Source: Acinetobacter suaedae (GTDB lineage Bacteria; Pseudomonadota; Gammaproteobacteria; Pseudomonadales; Moraxellaceae). From it: a stretch of 64,000 bases of DNA. Every line of letters begins with the position of its first letter. Positions within the stretch are counted from its first letter, which is position 1. Both the position numbers and the translations under genes were made by a program. Where the stretch lies: the NCBI RefSeq assembly GCF_008630915.1, contig NZ_CP043909.1:992001-1056000 (forward strand), written 5' to 3'. This document shows, one piece after another, positions 54,547 to 63,168 of this stretch. Under the pieces are notes generated by a model that had not been told where the DNA came from, ran no database searches, and saw only the letters and a list, made by a program, of their open reading frames with translations.

Positions 54547-57391
54547 GTGTTTGCTCCACGAATGATCGAACGGCAAATGCACTTTCACATTTGAGTGCTT
54601 GTTGGGCAAGCTGTTGGCAATCAGCAAAATTAAGCTGACGAATTTGTGCTTTCACTAGCGGAATACTGGACGCTGACATACTGAGTTCGTCCACACCCAA
54701 ACCCAGTAAAACAGGCACAGCTTTGGGATCTGCAGCAAGCTCACCACAGACGCCGACCCATTTTTGCTGTGCGTGAGCTGCACGTACAGTTTGATCAATT
54801 AACATTAAAATACTTGGGTGGAGCCCATCAGCTTCGCCAGACAAAACTGGATGTCCGCGATCGATCGCTAAGGTGTATTGGGTCAAGTCATTGGTACCAA
54901 TACTGAAAAAGTCGACTTCTTTTGCAAGCAAGGGCGCGATTAATGCAGCTGATGGAACCTCAATCATAATACCGACTTCGAGATTTGGGCAGGGATGCTT
55001 GAGCAAAACCTCATCTAAAATTGCTTTAGCAGCGCGCCATTCTTCAATACGTCCGACCATCGGGAACATGATTCTTAAAGGACGATCATCTGCAGCACGA
55101 ACCAAAGCAGTGAGTTGCTGACGTAATAGTTGTGGTTTACGTAAGGTTAAACGGATACCACGCACGCCCAAGAAAGGGTTTTCTTCGGCATCGATTGGTA
55201 AGTATGGTAATGGTTTATCACCACCGACATCTAAGGTACGTACCACCAATGGTCGACCAGCCAACGTATCTAATACATGACGGTATTCTTTTTCTTGTAC
55301 ATCTTCATCTGGTGCTTGGCGATGCGCCATAAAGACTAATTCAGTGCGCAATAAACCAATTGCTTCTGCCCCATAGTTTACTGCTTTTTCAGTATCTAAA
55401 ATTTTGCCGAGATTGGCCGCGACTTCGACTTGGTGCTGGTCTAAGGTAATCGCTGGCTCGTGACAATGTTGCTCAGCTTCATGACGACGTTGTTGTTGTA
55501 ACTCACGTTCTTGGATGGCATCGTCAATCTGTGCTTGAGATGGATTGATTTCGAATGCACCCGTATCACCATTAATTAATACCGTTGTATGAGGTGTGAT
55601 GTTAAGCACCGCGTCACTTGCACCTACAATCGCCGGAATTCCCAAAGCACGGGCAACAATCGCACTATGCGCACTTGCACCACCCACAGCAGTCAGAATA
55701 CCTGCGACACGGTCTTTATTCAGGCGTGCTACATCGCTTGGCCCTACATCATGCATGATTAAAATATAGGGTTGCTCAGGTTCTTGAGCTGCAACCTCAT
55801 TACATAAAACAGCTAAGACCTTGTCACCAATATCACGTAGATCAGCGGCACGTTCTGCGAGCAGACGATCGGGTAGAGCAGCTTGGGCTTGAGCTGCTTT
55901 TTCAATATATTGATGCCATGCTGCAGGTGCACTTAGATTTTGATTCAGAGACTGGTGAACTTGCTGAATGAGATCAGGGTCATCCAGCATTTCCAAATGT
56001 GCCATAAAGATTTGTTTGATTTCATTGGCTTCAGTTTTGGCTATGAGTTGATGGAGTGTGTTTTTTACACTATGTAGTGCAATTTCTAGTTTTTCCTTTT
56101 CTGCTTTTACATTATTTCCAAAACGTTCATATTGGAAATGTTTCGGTTTGATTACATGAGCTGGGCCAAAAGCGAGTCCTGTGGATGCAGGAATACCTGT
56201 TGTTGGTGTTGTAATCTCTTCTTCAAACTCAAGAGTATTGGTCTGTTGACTGTCAATTTTATGTTCAATTGCTTCGACCTCTTCACCTAAACCTTGTTGA
56301 ACAGCTTGGATAATTTTCGAAAGGCCTTCTACAGCATCTGTATCCGGTTCAGCAATGAAAGTAAGTGTTTGTCCATATTTGCAACCCATTGCGAGTAGTT
56401 TGGTTAAGCTTTTTGCAGAGATGAATTGTCCATCATCCACAGCAACTCGAATTTCGCCTTGATAAGTTTTGGTAATATTAACCAGTTGAGTTGCAGGGCG
56501 GGCATGTAGTCCATGCGCATTTGCCAACACAATACGTTGTGATGGCCAATCTGGGATCGTTTCCGCGCCAACCAGTTTGGCAATATCTTGACGATTATGC
56601 TGATCATTGAGTTGTTGCTGGATTTGTGGTTGGAATAATAAATCGAGTAAGCGTTGTAATTGTTGGTAATCTAATTGTTCGTGCTGGGCAATACAAATCA
56701 AGGTTTGAATTTGTCCGTTTTTAAAATCGATGGTTTGATCAGCTTTGACGATACTCACTGCAGATTGTGAAACATAGTTTTTTGCAGAAATAGACCAAAG
56801 CGTATCTTGAATTTGGATGAGATTTTTAGGATCAAGTTGACTGATGAAACCAGCCTCAACTAATTTTTGTTGTTTGAGGAGTTTATTTGCTGACCATAAA
56901 AAATCGTCAATATCAGTAACTTGAATTTGAGTTTCAATTAGGTTTTCATGTAAAACTAATGTTTCGGGTTGAGCTTGTAAAATCTCAATAATTTGCGCTG
57001 CATTTTTAGCGTGTTGGACTTGATCTGAAACATCTTGAGAAAGTGCACGAGTCAGAATTTGCAAAACTTGTAAATGTTCATCAGACTTTGCTGCAATCAC
57101 AACAGCTAAATAAACTGTATTTTCGCCGTCCCAAACCACACCTTTTGGGAAATGTGCTAAACGAATGCCCGTTTCTAAAATAAATTCACGGGATTGCGGA
57201 GTGCCGTGAGGGATTGCAATCCCTTGACCCAAATAGGTTGCACTTTGAGCTTCACGTGCATGTAATCCAGATAAGTAATCTGCTTTGACTAATTGATCTT
57301 GAACCAAAATATTGGCTAAACATTCGAGAGCTTCTGCCTTATCCTTAGCAGATTGATTCATATGTACATGTTGTGGCTCAAGTACAAACAT
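54539..57391 (-). CDS. fruB: Multiphosphoryl transfer protein FruB (EIIA-HPr-EI fusion)
   Basis: This 950-residue soluble protein carries the whole phosphate relay from PEP to FruA. EIIA: about 1-145, with His62 in GIAIPHGTP. A second region, about 150-275, resembles EIIA in size and helices but has no PHG motif and looks degenerate. HPr: about 284-370, with His296 in GLHARPATQ. Enzyme I: about 395-950, with His575 in GGASAHSAIVARALGIPA, and the PEP-binding FFSIGTNDLTQYTLAIDR in part as SIGTNDLTQY. AAGGATG supports ATG 57391. As the first gene of fruB-fruK-fruA it lacks a nearby fruR gene. Confidence 0.95.
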   Translation of the reverse strand: MFVLEPQHVHMNQSAKDKAEALECLANILVQDQLVKADYLSGLHAREAQSATYLGQGIAIPHGTPQSREFILETGIRLAHFPKGVVWDGENTVYLAVVIAAKSDEHLQVLQILTRALSQDVSDQVQHAKNAAQIIEILQAQPETLVLHENLIETQIQVTDIDDFLWSANKLLKQQKLVEAGFISQLDPKNLIQIQDTLWSISAKNYVSQSAVSIVKADQTIDFKNGQIQTLICIAQHEQLDYQQLQRLLDLLFQPQIQQQLNDQHNRQDIAKLVGAETIPDWPSQRIVLANAHGLHARPATQLVNITKTYQGEIRVAVDDGQFISAKSLTKLLAMGCKYGQTLTFIAEPDTDAVEGLSKIIQAVQQGLGEEVEAIEHKIDSQQTNTLEFEEEITTPTTGIPASTGLAFGPAHVIKPKHFQYERFGNNVKAEKEKLEIALHSVKNTLHQLIAKTEANEIKQIFMAHLEMLDDPDLIQQVHQSLNQNLSAPAAWHQYIEKAAQAQAALPDRLLAERAADLRDIGDKVLAVLCNEVAAQEPEQPYILIMHDVGPSDVARLNKDRVAGILTAVGGASAHSAIVARALGIPAIVGASDAVLNITPHTTVLINGDTGAFEINPSQAQIDDAIQERELQQQRRHEAEQHCHEPAITLDQHQVEVAANLGKILDTEKAVNYGAEAIGLLRTELVFMAHRQAPDEDVQEKEYRHVLDTLAGRPLVVRTLDVGGDKPLPYLPIDAEENPFLGVRGIRLTLRKPQLLRQQLTALVRAADDRPLRIMFPMVGRIEEWRAAKAILDEVLLKHPCPNLEVGIMIEVPSAALIAPLLAKEVDFFSIGTNDLTQYTLAIDRGHPVLSGEADGLHPSILMLIDQTVRAAHAQQKWVGVCGELAADPKAVPVLLGLGVDELSMSASSIPLVKAQIRQLNFADCQQLAQQALKCESAFAVRSFVEQTHG

Positions 57392-57423
57392 AAAACATCC
57401 TTTAATGATGAAAATAATAATCT

Positions 57424-57451
57424 CTGTTAAGTCTATACTTCGATATAACAG
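57424..57451. promoter_or_regulatory. Inverted repeat in the fruB leader
   Basis: CTGTTA and TAACAG flank 16 bases, with the surrounding TCTCTG and CAGCAGAGA nearly continuing the symmetry. It lies 33-60 bases upstream of the fruB start. It could be an operator for a FruR-like repressor or a leader hairpin. It does not look like the Pseudomonas FruR box that I recall. Function unproven. Confidence 0.3.
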
Positions 57452-57522
57452 CAGAGATATTTTTTTAAATTAACCGTATATGTCGCAGGCAATTGCAAAC
57501 GATCAACAGCACACGTCAAAGA

Positions 57523-57579
57523 TAAAAAAAAGAAGCTAATTTCCATTTCATGTCTCTGACAATCATGGTTTAGCTTCTT
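57523..57579 (-). terminator. Terminator with long loop after the enoyl-CoA hydratase gene
   Basis: AAGAAGCTAA (57530-57539) and TTAGCTTCTT (57570-57579) are perfect 10-bp arms, and on the minus strand the stem runs into eight T. This is a good minus-strand terminator, except that the loop is 30 bases, far longer than usual. It lies 100 bases after the hydratase stop. Confidence 0.7.
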
Positions 57580-57679
57580 AATTTAAACTTTAACAGATGC
57601 TCAAAAAGATATCGAGGTGAAAATCTTACAAATTCCTCTGAGGATACATTTTATAAACATCTATGCCGTTTATATTTGC

Positions 57680-58480
57680 TTAATTAAACTGTGAGAAGTC
57701 CGGCTTACGCTTTTGCATAAAGGCTTGAACTGCTTCCATCATCTCAGGAGAGCGTACGCGTTGCATAAAGATTTCAGCTTCTTCATCAACACATGCAATG
57801 ATTTCAGCTAAGTCTTTTTTCATCAAAGCCTTACTTTGCTTAATTGACGCCAATGGTAATGCAGCTAACTGTTGAGCCGTTTGTTGAGCCGTTGCATATG
57901 CATCTTCAACAACATCATTCACTAGATTTGCTTTCACTGCTGTTGCAGCATCAAATTTCTTGGCAGTAAACAATAACTCAGCAGCTTTTTGATAGCCAGC
58001 CTGTTTCACGAGTAAACGACTTGCTGCACCTTCTGGAGAGAGACCAAGGCTGACAAATGGAATTTGGAATAGGGCAGTGTTGTCAGCATATACAAGATCA
58101 GCATGGAGTAAGATCGTTACACCAATACCAATTGCAACACCTTTCACTGCAATAATCAATGGTTTAGAAAAATGAGCCGCAGCTTTTAATAAAACAAATG
58201 GTGGTTGATCACCTGCTTTGCCCTCATGTGGCTTTTGAATAAAGCCCATGAAGTCCTTCATGTCATTACCCGCAGTAAAGTCTTGTTCTGCTCCACGGAA
58301 AATAACCACACGAACTTCTTTACTTGCATCTGCCTCATCTAAAGCTTTTGCGATCCAAAGATAAAGTTCGCCGTAAAGTGCATTCTTGGCTTCTGAACGG
58401 TTAATGGCTAAGGTGAGTACGCCATCTTCTAAATTTGCTTGCAAATGTTGATGAGGTTGTTGAATACAGCTAAGTGTCAT
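57680..58480 (-). CDS. Enoyl-CoA hydratase/isomerase family protein
   Basis: This 266-residue crotonase-fold protein adds water to, or isomerises, enoyl-CoA thioesters. The oxyanion hole is seen in NRSEAKNALYGELY and AGNDMKDFMGF, and IIAVKGVAIGIGVTILLHADLVYA holds the second conserved loop, in part as GVAIGIGVTILLHADL. The acidic catalytic pair usual in classic hydratases (Glu-Glu) is not clearly conserved: GLSPEGAAS has a single Glu at the second position. It may be an isomerase or a less typical hydratase. It is divergent from nadM by about 50-110 bases. Confidence 0.85.
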   Translation of the reverse strand: MTLSCIQQPHQHLQANLEDGVLTLAINRSEAKNALYGELYLWIAKALDEADASKEVRVVIFRGAEQDFTAGNDMKDFMGFIQKPHEGKAGDQPPFVLLKAAAHFSKPLIIAVKGVAIGIGVTILLHADLVYADNTALFQIPFVSLGLSPEGAASRLLVKQAGYQKAAELLFTAKKFDAATAVKANLVNDVVEDAYATAQQTAQQLAALPLASIKQSKALMKKDLAEIIACVDEEAEIFMQRVRSPEMMEAVQAFMQKRKPDFSQFN

Positions 58481-58588
58481 CGTACTATCCTTGCTTTAAT
58501 CCAGATTGATTTTTAAAGTGGTCTCATTATGTCGCATATTTATTTTTATAGTGCAACTGATGAGTTCACAAAAAGTGAAATTAAGCCT

Positions 58589-59164
58589 ATGTACACATTT
58601 GACTATCTCGTTTTTATTGGACGTTTCCAGCCTTTTCATTTGGCACATATGCTGACCATTGAAATTGCACTGAGACAGAGTCAGCATGTGGTACTTGCTT
58701 TAGGCTCAGCACAACCAGAACGAAATACCAAGAATCCATTTTTGGCTACGGAACGCGAGCAGATGATTCTTTCTAATTTTTCTGAGGAAGATCAAAAACG
58801 TATTCATTTTGTGCATGTTATTGATGTTTATAATGATGAAAAATGGGTAAAACAAGTCAAACAACTGGTAAATCAGGTTGTTCCTGCGCATTCCAATGTT
58901 GGCCTAATTGGTCACTTTAAAGATGAATCATCTTATTATTTAAAATTATTTCCAGAGTGGACAATGGTTGAACTTGAGAGTTTAAAAGCCTCAATGTCAG
59001 CAACACCGATGCGTGAAGCTTATTATCGCGGTGAAATCAGAACTCAAGCTTTTCCAAAAGGCAGTATTCAATTTTTAGAGAACTTTCAAAAAACGCCTAT
59101 TTATGCAGCGTTACAACAAAAGTTTTTGGCAGGTGACACGAGTAATTTAGACCTTACGGAATAA
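58589..59164 (+). CDS. nadM: Nicotinamide-nucleotide adenylyltransferase, NadM type
   Basis: The protein joins NMN (or NaMN) with ATP to make NAD. With ATG 58589 it has 191 residues and starts like the family (MYTFDYLVFIGRFQPFHLAHM), the HLAH being the nucleotidyl transferase HxGH motif. The second motif, ISSTxxR, is seen as MSATPMREAY. The start ATG 58529 would add 20 residues that do not resemble the family. Many NadM proteins carry a C-terminal Nudix domain; none is present here and the sequence ends at about the end of the transferase. It ends 17 bases before a convergent LysR gene. Confidence 0.85.
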   Translation: MYTFDYLVFIGRFQPFHLAHMLTIEIALRQSQHVVLALGSAQPERNTKNPFLATEREQMILSNFSEEDQKRIHFVHVIDVYNDEKWVKQVKQLVNQVVPAHSNVGLIGHFKDESSYYLKLFPEWTMVELESLKASMSATPMREAYYRGEIRTQAFPKGSIQFLENFQKTPIYAALQQKFLAGDTSNLDLTE

Positions 59165-59181
59165 AGTGAGTTGATGAACCT

Positions 59182-60102
59182 TTAAAGAACGTCTGTTTTT
59201 AAATGTGTTATTAAAAAATCAATGAAGGTACGAATATGTGCTGATGCATATTTTTGAGATGGGTAAACTAAAGAAAATGGACGACTTGCTCCAGCAAATG
59301 GATGCAACAGTTCTACGAATTGTCTATTTTGAATGTCTTGCGCAACGATAAACCGATAGGTTTGTAATAATCCTGCACCATGTTTCGCAAGCGTAACTGT
59401 CCCTAAGATGTCATCTAGACAATGTAATGATCCCTTGGTGGTATATTCATGGATCTGATTGTTGACTTTAAACAGCCAAGGAACACTTTTCCCCGTGCTG
59501 GGTAAGATGAATTGCAAGCATTCGTGCTGATCTAATGCTGCGATATCTGTTGGTCTTGTATGTGAATCAATATAGCTTGCTGCAGCAACCACAACTAATT
59601 CAGCATGTTCTAAGGTACGAACGATTAGATTGGAGTCTTTGAAGTATCTGCCACGAATTGCTAAGTCAAAACCCTCCGCAATGAAGTCGACATTTTTATT
59701 GGTTAATTGAAGATCAATCTGAATGTTTGGGTATGTTTGTTTAAAAATTGGAATTAGCGGTAATACTCGATAATGTCCATAAGGAGTAGGGAGGCTGATG
59801 CGAATTCTACCATTGAGTTGCTGACTTTGATTTCTTAATAATTGTTCTGCTTCAATAATTTGGGTTAAGCCTTGTTGACATTGTTGAAAGTAAATTTCAC
59901 CTGCATGGGTCAAGCGAACTTGACGTGTACTCCGAACAAATAATTGCGTATTGAGACGTTGCTCTAGACGAGCAATAGAGCGGCTGACAGCAGCTGGTGT
60001 CAGGCCAGCAATTTTGGCTGCTTGAGTAAAACTTTTATGCTCAGCGACAGCACAGAATAATTCAACACTACTCAACATCACATTTTTTAGTTGTTGTGTC
60101 AT
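59182..60102 (-). CDS. LysR-family transcriptional regulator
   Basis: The 306-residue protein has an N-terminal winged helix-turn-helix (FCAVAEHKSFTQAAKIAGLTPAAVSRSIARLEQ, in part AAKIAGLTPAAVSRSIA) and a periplasmic-binding-like effector domain with LRIRLPTPYGHY-like RISLPTPYGHYRVLPLIPIF. It belongs to the CrgA/AaeR-like group. It is divergent from a tautomerase gene across 125 bases, so it probably regulates that pair. The effector is unknown. Confidence 0.92.
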   Translation of the reverse strand: MTQQLKNVMLSSVELFCAVAEHKSFTQAAKIAGLTPAAVSRSIARLEQRLNTQLFVRSTRQVRLTHAGEIYFQQCQQGLTQIIEAEQLLRNQSQQLNGRIRISLPTPYGHYRVLPLIPIFKQTYPNIQIDLQLTNKNVDFIAEGFDLAIRGRYFKDSNLIVRTLEHAELVVVAAASYIDSHTRPTDIAALDQHECLQFILPSTGKSVPWLFKVNNQIHEYTTKGSLHCLDDILGTVTLAKHGAGLLQTYRFIVAQDIQNRQFVELLHPFAGASRPFSLVYPSQKYASAHIRTFIDFLITHLKTDVL

Positions 60103-60227
60103 TTATTACACCATGTAAAAAATGATTTGATCTAAAGGCTATTTAATCACATTGATGTAAATAATACGATGAACAATAACCCTAGCCAGTTTATTTCAAC
60201 CAATAATTTCTAAATGAGGAAATAGCG

Positions 60228-60446
60228 ATGCCTTATATTTTGATTCAAGTCACTAAAGAAGGTGTGACAACAGCACAGAAACAACAATTGATTCGTGGTG
60301 CAACCGATTTGTTGGTCAATGTACTGGATAAAGAGCCAGCCACGACCTTTGTCGTGATTGATGAGGTTGAAACAGATAATTGGGGAGTAGCAGGTGAATC
60401 TGTATCCGTGATACGCCAAAAGTACTTACAAAGTTTGGATCAATAA
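60228..60446 (+). CDS. 4-oxalocrotonate tautomerase-like small enzyme
   Basis: The 72-residue protein starts MPYILIQV, so that after removal of Met the N-terminal Pro is the catalytic base, as in the tautomerase superfamily. LIRGATDLLVNVLDKEPATTFVVIDEV is the usual helix-strand body, in part. GAGGAAATAGCG precedes ATG 60228. It is one base upstream of an NTF2-like gene and divergent from a LysR regulator. The aromatic-degradation use of 4-OT is unlikely from context; the substrate is unknown. Confidence 0.85.
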   Translation: MPYILIQVTKEGVTTAQKQQLIRGATDLLVNVLDKEPATTFVVIDEVETDNWGVAGESVSVIRQKYLQSLDQ

Positions 60447-60447
60447 A

Positions 60448-60825
60448 ATGAAGAAACATGCAATATTTGATATTCAGCAGCAAATAGAAAAATATTTTGA
60501 TGCTTTATATTTCTGTGATCTGGCGCTTTTAAAACAAGTTTTTCATGCTGATGCGATTTATATGAATGTAACTGAACAGCCCATATTACGATTGGATATG
60601 GCTGAGTATTTTTTGATTGTTGAAAGCAGAACTTCTCCTGATTTAAAAAATCAGATTAGACAAGATAAAGTGAAATCTATTGATTTAATCCATGATCAGT
60701 TAGCAATCGTACATGTTGAATGCGTGATTGAGCCTAAGTATTTTTATGATGCACTCACATTTACCTTAGATCATGATCAATGGAAAATTATCAGTAAAGT
60801 TTTTAGTTATCAATTGCTTGATTAG
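60448..60825 (+). CDS. NTF2-like/lumazine-binding-2 family protein
   Basis: The 125-residue protein has a cone-shaped NTF2 fold pattern: an N-terminal helix (IQQQIEKYFDALYFCDLALLKQVFHADAIY), seen in part, then strands and a C-terminal DALTFTLDHDQWKIISKVFSYQ. Such proteins are often small hydrolases, isomerases or binding proteins. It starts one base after the tautomerase stop, so the two are likely translated together. No catalytic role can be inferred. Confidence 0.78.
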   Translation: MKKHAIFDIQQQIEKYFDALYFCDLALLKQVFHADAIYMNVTEQPILRLDMAEYFLIVESRTSPDLKNQIRQDKVKSIDLIHDQLAIVHVECVIEPKYFYDALTFTLDHDQWKIISKVFSYQLLD

Positions 60826-60834
60826 ATCAGCAGT

Positions 60835-61197
60835 CTAGGCATCTTCCCAAAAAATCAGCCGATTAGAGAATGGATCTGTAATGCTTAACTCAAGTGTTTC
60901 CCAATCTGTTTTTTCAACTTGTGGTTTTGCATATTTATAATCTTTTTGAATTAACTCTGTGTGCAGGGCATCTAGATTTTCCCAATAAATGCGGATTGCA
61001 CTATGCGGACTGGCATCACCAAAATGTTCAGATAGGTGAATAATGCAGTCACCTTTTGAGATCTGTAGATATAAAGGAAAATTATCTGCAAATTTGTGCT
61101 GCCAATCGATATGGAAACCGAGATATTCCATATAAAAATTATGAGCTACATCAATATCAAAAATACGTAAAATAGGGGTAATCGATCCAGAGTACAT
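60835..61197 (-). CDS. Glyoxalase/bleomycin-resistance (VOC) family protein
   Basis: The 120-residue protein has a VOC fold: RIFDIDVAHNFYMEYLGFHIDW at the start, LYLQISKGDCIIHLSEHFGDASPHSAIRIY in the middle (in part), and ELSITDPFSNRLIFWE at the end. It resembles glyoxalase superfamily proteins that some annotate as bleomycin binding. Metal ligands are uncertain. It is separated from the CAP gene by 11 bases and may be co-transcribed. Confidence 0.8.
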   Translation of the reverse strand: MYSGSITPILRIFDIDVAHNFYMEYLGFHIDWQHKFADNFPLYLQISKGDCIIHLSEHFGDASPHSAIRIYWENLDALHTELIQKDYKYAKPQVEKTDWETLELSITDPFSNRLIFWEDA

Positions 61198-61208
61198 AGT
61201 TTAACCTT

Positions 61209-61787
61209 CTAGCGGATGCCAAATTGCTGAGTCCAGTAGTGACGTTGTTGAGGTGATTGATCAGGAGTACAAGCGATCGCATAATCTGTAAATTTTGGGT
61301 GCATCATATTGCTGCAATGTGTTGGGCTTTTAAGCCATGATGCTAGAACCTCTTCAAGATTTTTCTGTCCACGGGCGACATTTTCGGCACCACCGCGACT
61401 GTTAAATTGGGATTGCTTTAAGCGAGTTCTTAAATCTTGCCCCGTCGAACTGACATGACCTAGAAAGTTGTGTGTTGACATGTCTTTGGAGTGCGTTAAG
61501 GCTGTTTTATATAAATGTTGATTCCAAGCTAATGGCTTTGCAGCAGCATAATGTTGTTGTCCGCATTGGCGAGATTGACTGCGTAGATGGTTGATTGCAT
61601 TCATGATTGCCTGTTGATAGGCTGGATTTGATAGATCCTGACAAGTGATATTTATACTTGCTTTTGTTGTTTGTATTACAGGTGTTTGGCTAATTTGATT
61701 GTTTGGCAGATGAGGAGTGCCAGAATTGCTACAAGCTGAGATTAGAATTCCAAATGGTATCAATATAGATGGTTTAGAAATATTCAT
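61209..61787 (-). CDS. CAP-domain lipoprotein
   Basis: The 192-residue protein starts with a lipoprotein signal peptide whose lipobox is ISAC (Cys about residue 19). A Ser/Thr-rich linker precedes a CAP/SCP domain (about 50-192) with the His and Glu of the CAP cleft: THSKDMSTHNFLGHVSS, GGAENVARG and WLKSPTHCSNMM. Members of this family bind lipids or are proteases; the role here is unknown. It is probably anchored in the outer or inner membrane. Confidence 0.83.
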   Translation of the reverse strand: MNISKPSILIPFGILISACSNSGTPHLPNNQISQTPVIQTTKASINITCQDLSNPAYQQAIMNAINHLRSQSRQCGQQHYAAAKPLAWNQHLYKTALTHSKDMSTHNFLGHVSSTGQDLRTRLKQSQFNSRGGAENVARGQKNLEEVLASWLKSPTHCSNMMHPKFTDYAIACTPDQSPQQRHYWTQQFGIR

Positions 61788-61866
61788 GTGATTGCTTAGA
61801 CTTTAATTATTATGATTTTTTAATAATACTTTATGGCATTAAGATTGAATATGCTTCTTTATGTAA

Positions 61867-61890
61867 AAAGCGGGATTTAACCCCCGCTTT
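61867..61890 (-). terminator. Rho-independent terminator after bcp
   Basis: AAAGCGGG pairs with CCCGCTTT around eight bases, 15 bases after the bcp stop, and on the minus strand is followed by TTTAC. It is probably the end of the Dph6-like/bcp unit. Confidence 0.75.
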
Positions 61891-61904
61891 ATGAAGGCTT
61901 GAAA

Positions 61905-62369
61905 TTACATTTCAGCCTGAAGTGCTTTTAGATCTGCTAACACTTGTTCTGCATGGCCAGCCGCTTTGACTTTTCGATAGCTTTTAACCAATTTTTGATT
62001 ATGGAAAATGAATGTTGAGCGTTCGATCCCCATCACTTGCTTACCATACATGTTCTTCTCTTTGATCACATCAAAATGCTTACAAAGAATTTCTTCCTTA
62101 TCGCTGATAAGATCGATTGTCAGTGCTTGTTTCTCAGTAAAATTTTGATGTGCTTTTACAGAGTCGCGTGACACCCCAATTATTTGACAATTCAAGGCGT
62201 CAAATTGATCTTTTAGGCATGAAAAACCTACCGCTTGAGTCGTGCAACCTGGCGTTGAATCTTTAGGGTAGAAATACAAAATTAGCCATTCATTGGTGAG
62301 TTCAGTGAGGTTTAACTCACCATGTGTGGTCGGGAATGTTTGATTCGGTAGTTGAATATTCTCAGACAT
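61905..62369 (-). CDS. bcp: Thioredoxin-dependent peroxiredoxin, Bcp/PrxQ type
   Basis: Bcp reduces hydrogen and organic peroxides. The 154 residues have the active-site motif YFYPKDSTPGCTTQA with the peroxidatic Cys42, and GVSRDSVKAHQNF. In E. coli Bcp the resolving Cys lies five residues after the peroxidatic one; here that position is Val47, and the next Cys is 51. So either Cys51 or another Cys resolves, or the protein acts in a one-Cys way. It follows a Dph6-like gene by ten bases. Confidence 0.92.
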   Translation of the reverse strand: MSENIQLPNQTFPTTHGELNLTELTNEWLILYFYPKDSTPGCTTQAVGFSCLKDQFDALNCQIIGVSRDSVKAHQNFTEKQALTIDLISDKEEILCKHFDVIKEKNMYGKQVMGIERSTFIFHNQKLVKSYRKVKAAGHAEQVLADLKALQAEM

Positions 62370-62379
62370 ATTTCATCCT

Positions 62380-63069
62380 TCAATCTATTTGATCTAATTC
62401 AAGTGGTAAAAAAGCATATTCTTCATGATAAACAATATCGCAGCGACGTACAGGAATAGCTTTGTTAAAAATTGGTCCATCAATCACTGTTGTATGAAAT
62501 TCACCACTTTCGCCACATGGATCAATCCCACGATTTTCAAGTTCTTGGATATATTCTAGAGTTAAGGTTTTGCCTAAATCTTCTATCTTCATTCCCAATT
62601 TAAGATTTACGGTGACGATTACACTTTGAAATCCGAGATTAATAAATTCTTCAACCACTTCACGATGTGGGCGCAACCATAAAGGCATACCTAGTTTTAG
62701 CCCAACTTGTTGAGTTATACGATCATGCCAGCATCCATGTTCAGGCATATCTAAATCGCCTGTAACTAATACTTCTGCATTTTGCTGTTTAGCTTGTTCA
62801 AGTAGTGCAATAAATTTAGTTTCATAATCAGCCCAACTCGAAGAAGCCATAAACACGGGTAGACCAATTGCATTAGCTTGAGCGTGGATGATATCAAGTG
62901 GCATCGCATGTGAACGAGAGCGTTGTCCTTGCTCTTCCAGCATTACAATTAGCCCGATGACAGTACCAGCTTGCATAGCATGATACAAAGCGAGAGTGCT
63001 ATCTTTACCTCCACTAAAAGAGACGACTGATCGGCTATTGGTTGCATTATTTTTCCATTGATCATACAT
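62380..63069 (-). CDS. Dph6-related ATP pyrophosphatase (ATP_bind_4-like)
   Basis: The 229-residue protein has the PP-loop SGGKDST (19-25) of adenylating ATP pyrophosphatases and the Dph6-like motifs VTGDLDMPEHGCWHDRI and NRGIDPCGESGEFHTTVIDGP, the second in part. In eukaryotes Dph6 amidates diphthine; bacteria lack diphthamide, so the substrate here is unknown. It precedes bcp by ten bases. ATG 63069 is used. Confidence 0.85.
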   Translation of the reverse strand: MYDQWKNNATNSRSVVSFSGGKDSTLALYHAMQAGTVIGLIVMLEEQGQRSRSHAMPLDIIHAQANAIGLPVFMASSSWADYETKFIALLEQAKQQNAEVLVTGDLDMPEHGCWHDRITQQVGLKLGMPLWLRPHREVVEEFINLGFQSVIVTVNLKLGMKIEDLGKTLTLEYIQELENRGIDPCGESGEFHTTVIDGPIFNKAIPVRRCDIVYHEEYAFLPLELDQID

Positions 63070-63125
63070 GGGGGTTATTCAGCCGATTTAAATAAAATAT
63101 AAGTTCGATTTTAACAGAGTTACAA

Positions 63126-63149
63126 AAAAGCCTGCATAAATGCAGGCTT
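63126..63149 (-). terminator. Rho-independent terminator
   Basis: AAGCCTGCA pairs with TGCAGGCTT around TAAA, and the minus strand continues with TTTTTTGTA. It follows the small cysteine protein gene by about 20 bases and separates it from the Dph6-like gene. Confidence 0.88.
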
Positions 63150-63168
63150 GATTTTAAGCAATATCAGC

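Noticed and set aside
54547..54627. 27-residue extension of FruK into fruB
   Set aside because: The PfkB domain begins at MAKILTITLNP; the extension is just fruB sequence in another frame.
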